This document shows, one piece after another, positions 63,452 to 64,000 of a DNA stretch of 64,000 nt. This stretch comes from Trichoplax sp. H2 (lineage: Eukaryota; Placozoa; Uniplacotomia; Trichoplacea), in contig NOWV01000053.1 of NCBI GenBank assembly GCA_003344405.1, positions 388,922 to 452,921 of the forward strand, written 5' to 3'. The position numbers and the translations under genes are program-made. The notes under the pieces were generated by a model, which saw only the letters and a list, made by a program, of their open reading frames with translations, had not been told where the DNA came from and made no database searches. Each line of letters starts with the position of its first letter. Within the stretch, counting starts at the first letter, position 1.

Positions 63452-64000
63452 ATGGCTACAAATCTCATGTCGAACAGTACACTGAATCTAACAATTATTG
63501 ATTATAGCCTTCTAGCTACTTATGCTTATATTGTATCTATTCCTGTATTTTTTATCGGTATTCTAGCCAATTTCTTTTTGCTTTATTTGATCTCTAGCGA
63601 TAGTCAATTCAATTATATAACTTATAAGCTTATTCGTATCGCTGTTATTTCTGATCTTGTTTCATTGCATGCTTCTTTTACCGTATTCATTATAATTACA
63701 TTGTTAAAAACGATAAATTATTATATTGCTACAGTAATGTGTCAAATAACTATTGTTATTACTTATTCCTGTTACGGAGTATCGATGACAACATTATGTA
63801 TAATTAGCGTTGATCGATATTTCGCAATCGTTAGACCATTTTCGTCTCTATAACGTAAACATTAAAAGCGAATCGTGCATTTTGGTCAAGCGATAGGTTG
63901 TGTAATTGCTTTCAGTATCTCAGGACCAGATGTAATATTGATAACAATAATGAGTATTATATACTCCCGGTATGGCCATATTTTGCAAATATATTAGGTA
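63452..64000 (+). pseudogene. Class A GPCR pseudogene related to the 59815 receptor
   Basis: The first 133 codons are intact and well conserved: N-terminal glycosylation sites, helix 1 AN, helix 2 D, a helix 3 Cys (VMCQ) and SVDRYFAI. Stops then fall at 63851-63853 and 63863-63865, where the intact paralogue reads through intracellular loop 2. Recognisable sequence continues (HFGQAIGC in helix 4), but after about 63945 the sequence jumps to one resembling helix 6 (VWPYFA), so loop 2, helix 5 and loop 3 are deleted. The relic runs off the right edge. A truncated product of three helices could still be made, but loss of function as a receptor is clear. Confidence 0.9.

Noticed and set aside
1-64000. 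CRISPR-like or tRNA-like signals
   Set aside because: The tandem arrays have no spacer pattern (units are contiguous), and no convincing tRNA A/B boxes or rRNA segments were seen.

Overview
The window is eukaryotic and reads as an early-branching animal. It is AT-rich, with exon-rich genes split by short GT-AG introns, clear animal orthologues, and intronless class A GPCRs in a local cluster. A placozoan (Trichoplax-like) genome fits this compactness and AT bias, but that is inference; nothing here names the species. One run of 20 Ns (36662-36681) marks an assembly gap.

Layout. 1-5513 (-): a secreted mosaic of WAP, thyroglobulin type-1, antistasin-like and short Cys-rich modules, nearly all on phase-1 exons, running off the left edge. 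7085-8280: a GC-richer repeat element. 8373-9923 (+): SRP9. 11140-15716 (-): aftiphilin. 16080-17286: a GTACAGT-type palindromic element followed by six copies of a 115-bp tandem repeat. 18782-27904 (-): RAB3GAP2 in about thirty exons, head-to-head with XRCC3 (29051-30876, +). 30877-39000: mostly non-coding and repeat-rich, with a ~175-bp tandem array next to the gap. 39876-43313 and 48667-51986 (+): two tandem paralogues of a gamma-butyrobetaine/trimethyllysine dioxygenase with near-identical exon lengths, separated by a 129-bp in-frame tandem array and another palindromic element. 52000-64000: gene-poor, holding one intact class A GPCR (59815-60786), one clear GPCR pseudogene (63452-64000) and one GPCR relic (about 54082-54219).

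The housekeeping genes cover ER targeting (SRP9), clathrin/AP-1 trafficking (aftiphilin), Rab3/Rab18 regulation (RAB3GAP2) and recombination repair (XRCC3). They sit side by side without obvious operon-like coupling. The accessory parts are the protease-inhibitor-like mosaic, the dioxygenase pair, the GPCR birth-and-death cluster and the repeat families. I found no convincing tRNA, rRNA, CRISPR or prokaryotic feature. Exon boundaries were derived by hand from splice consensus, phase agreement and remembered family similarity.
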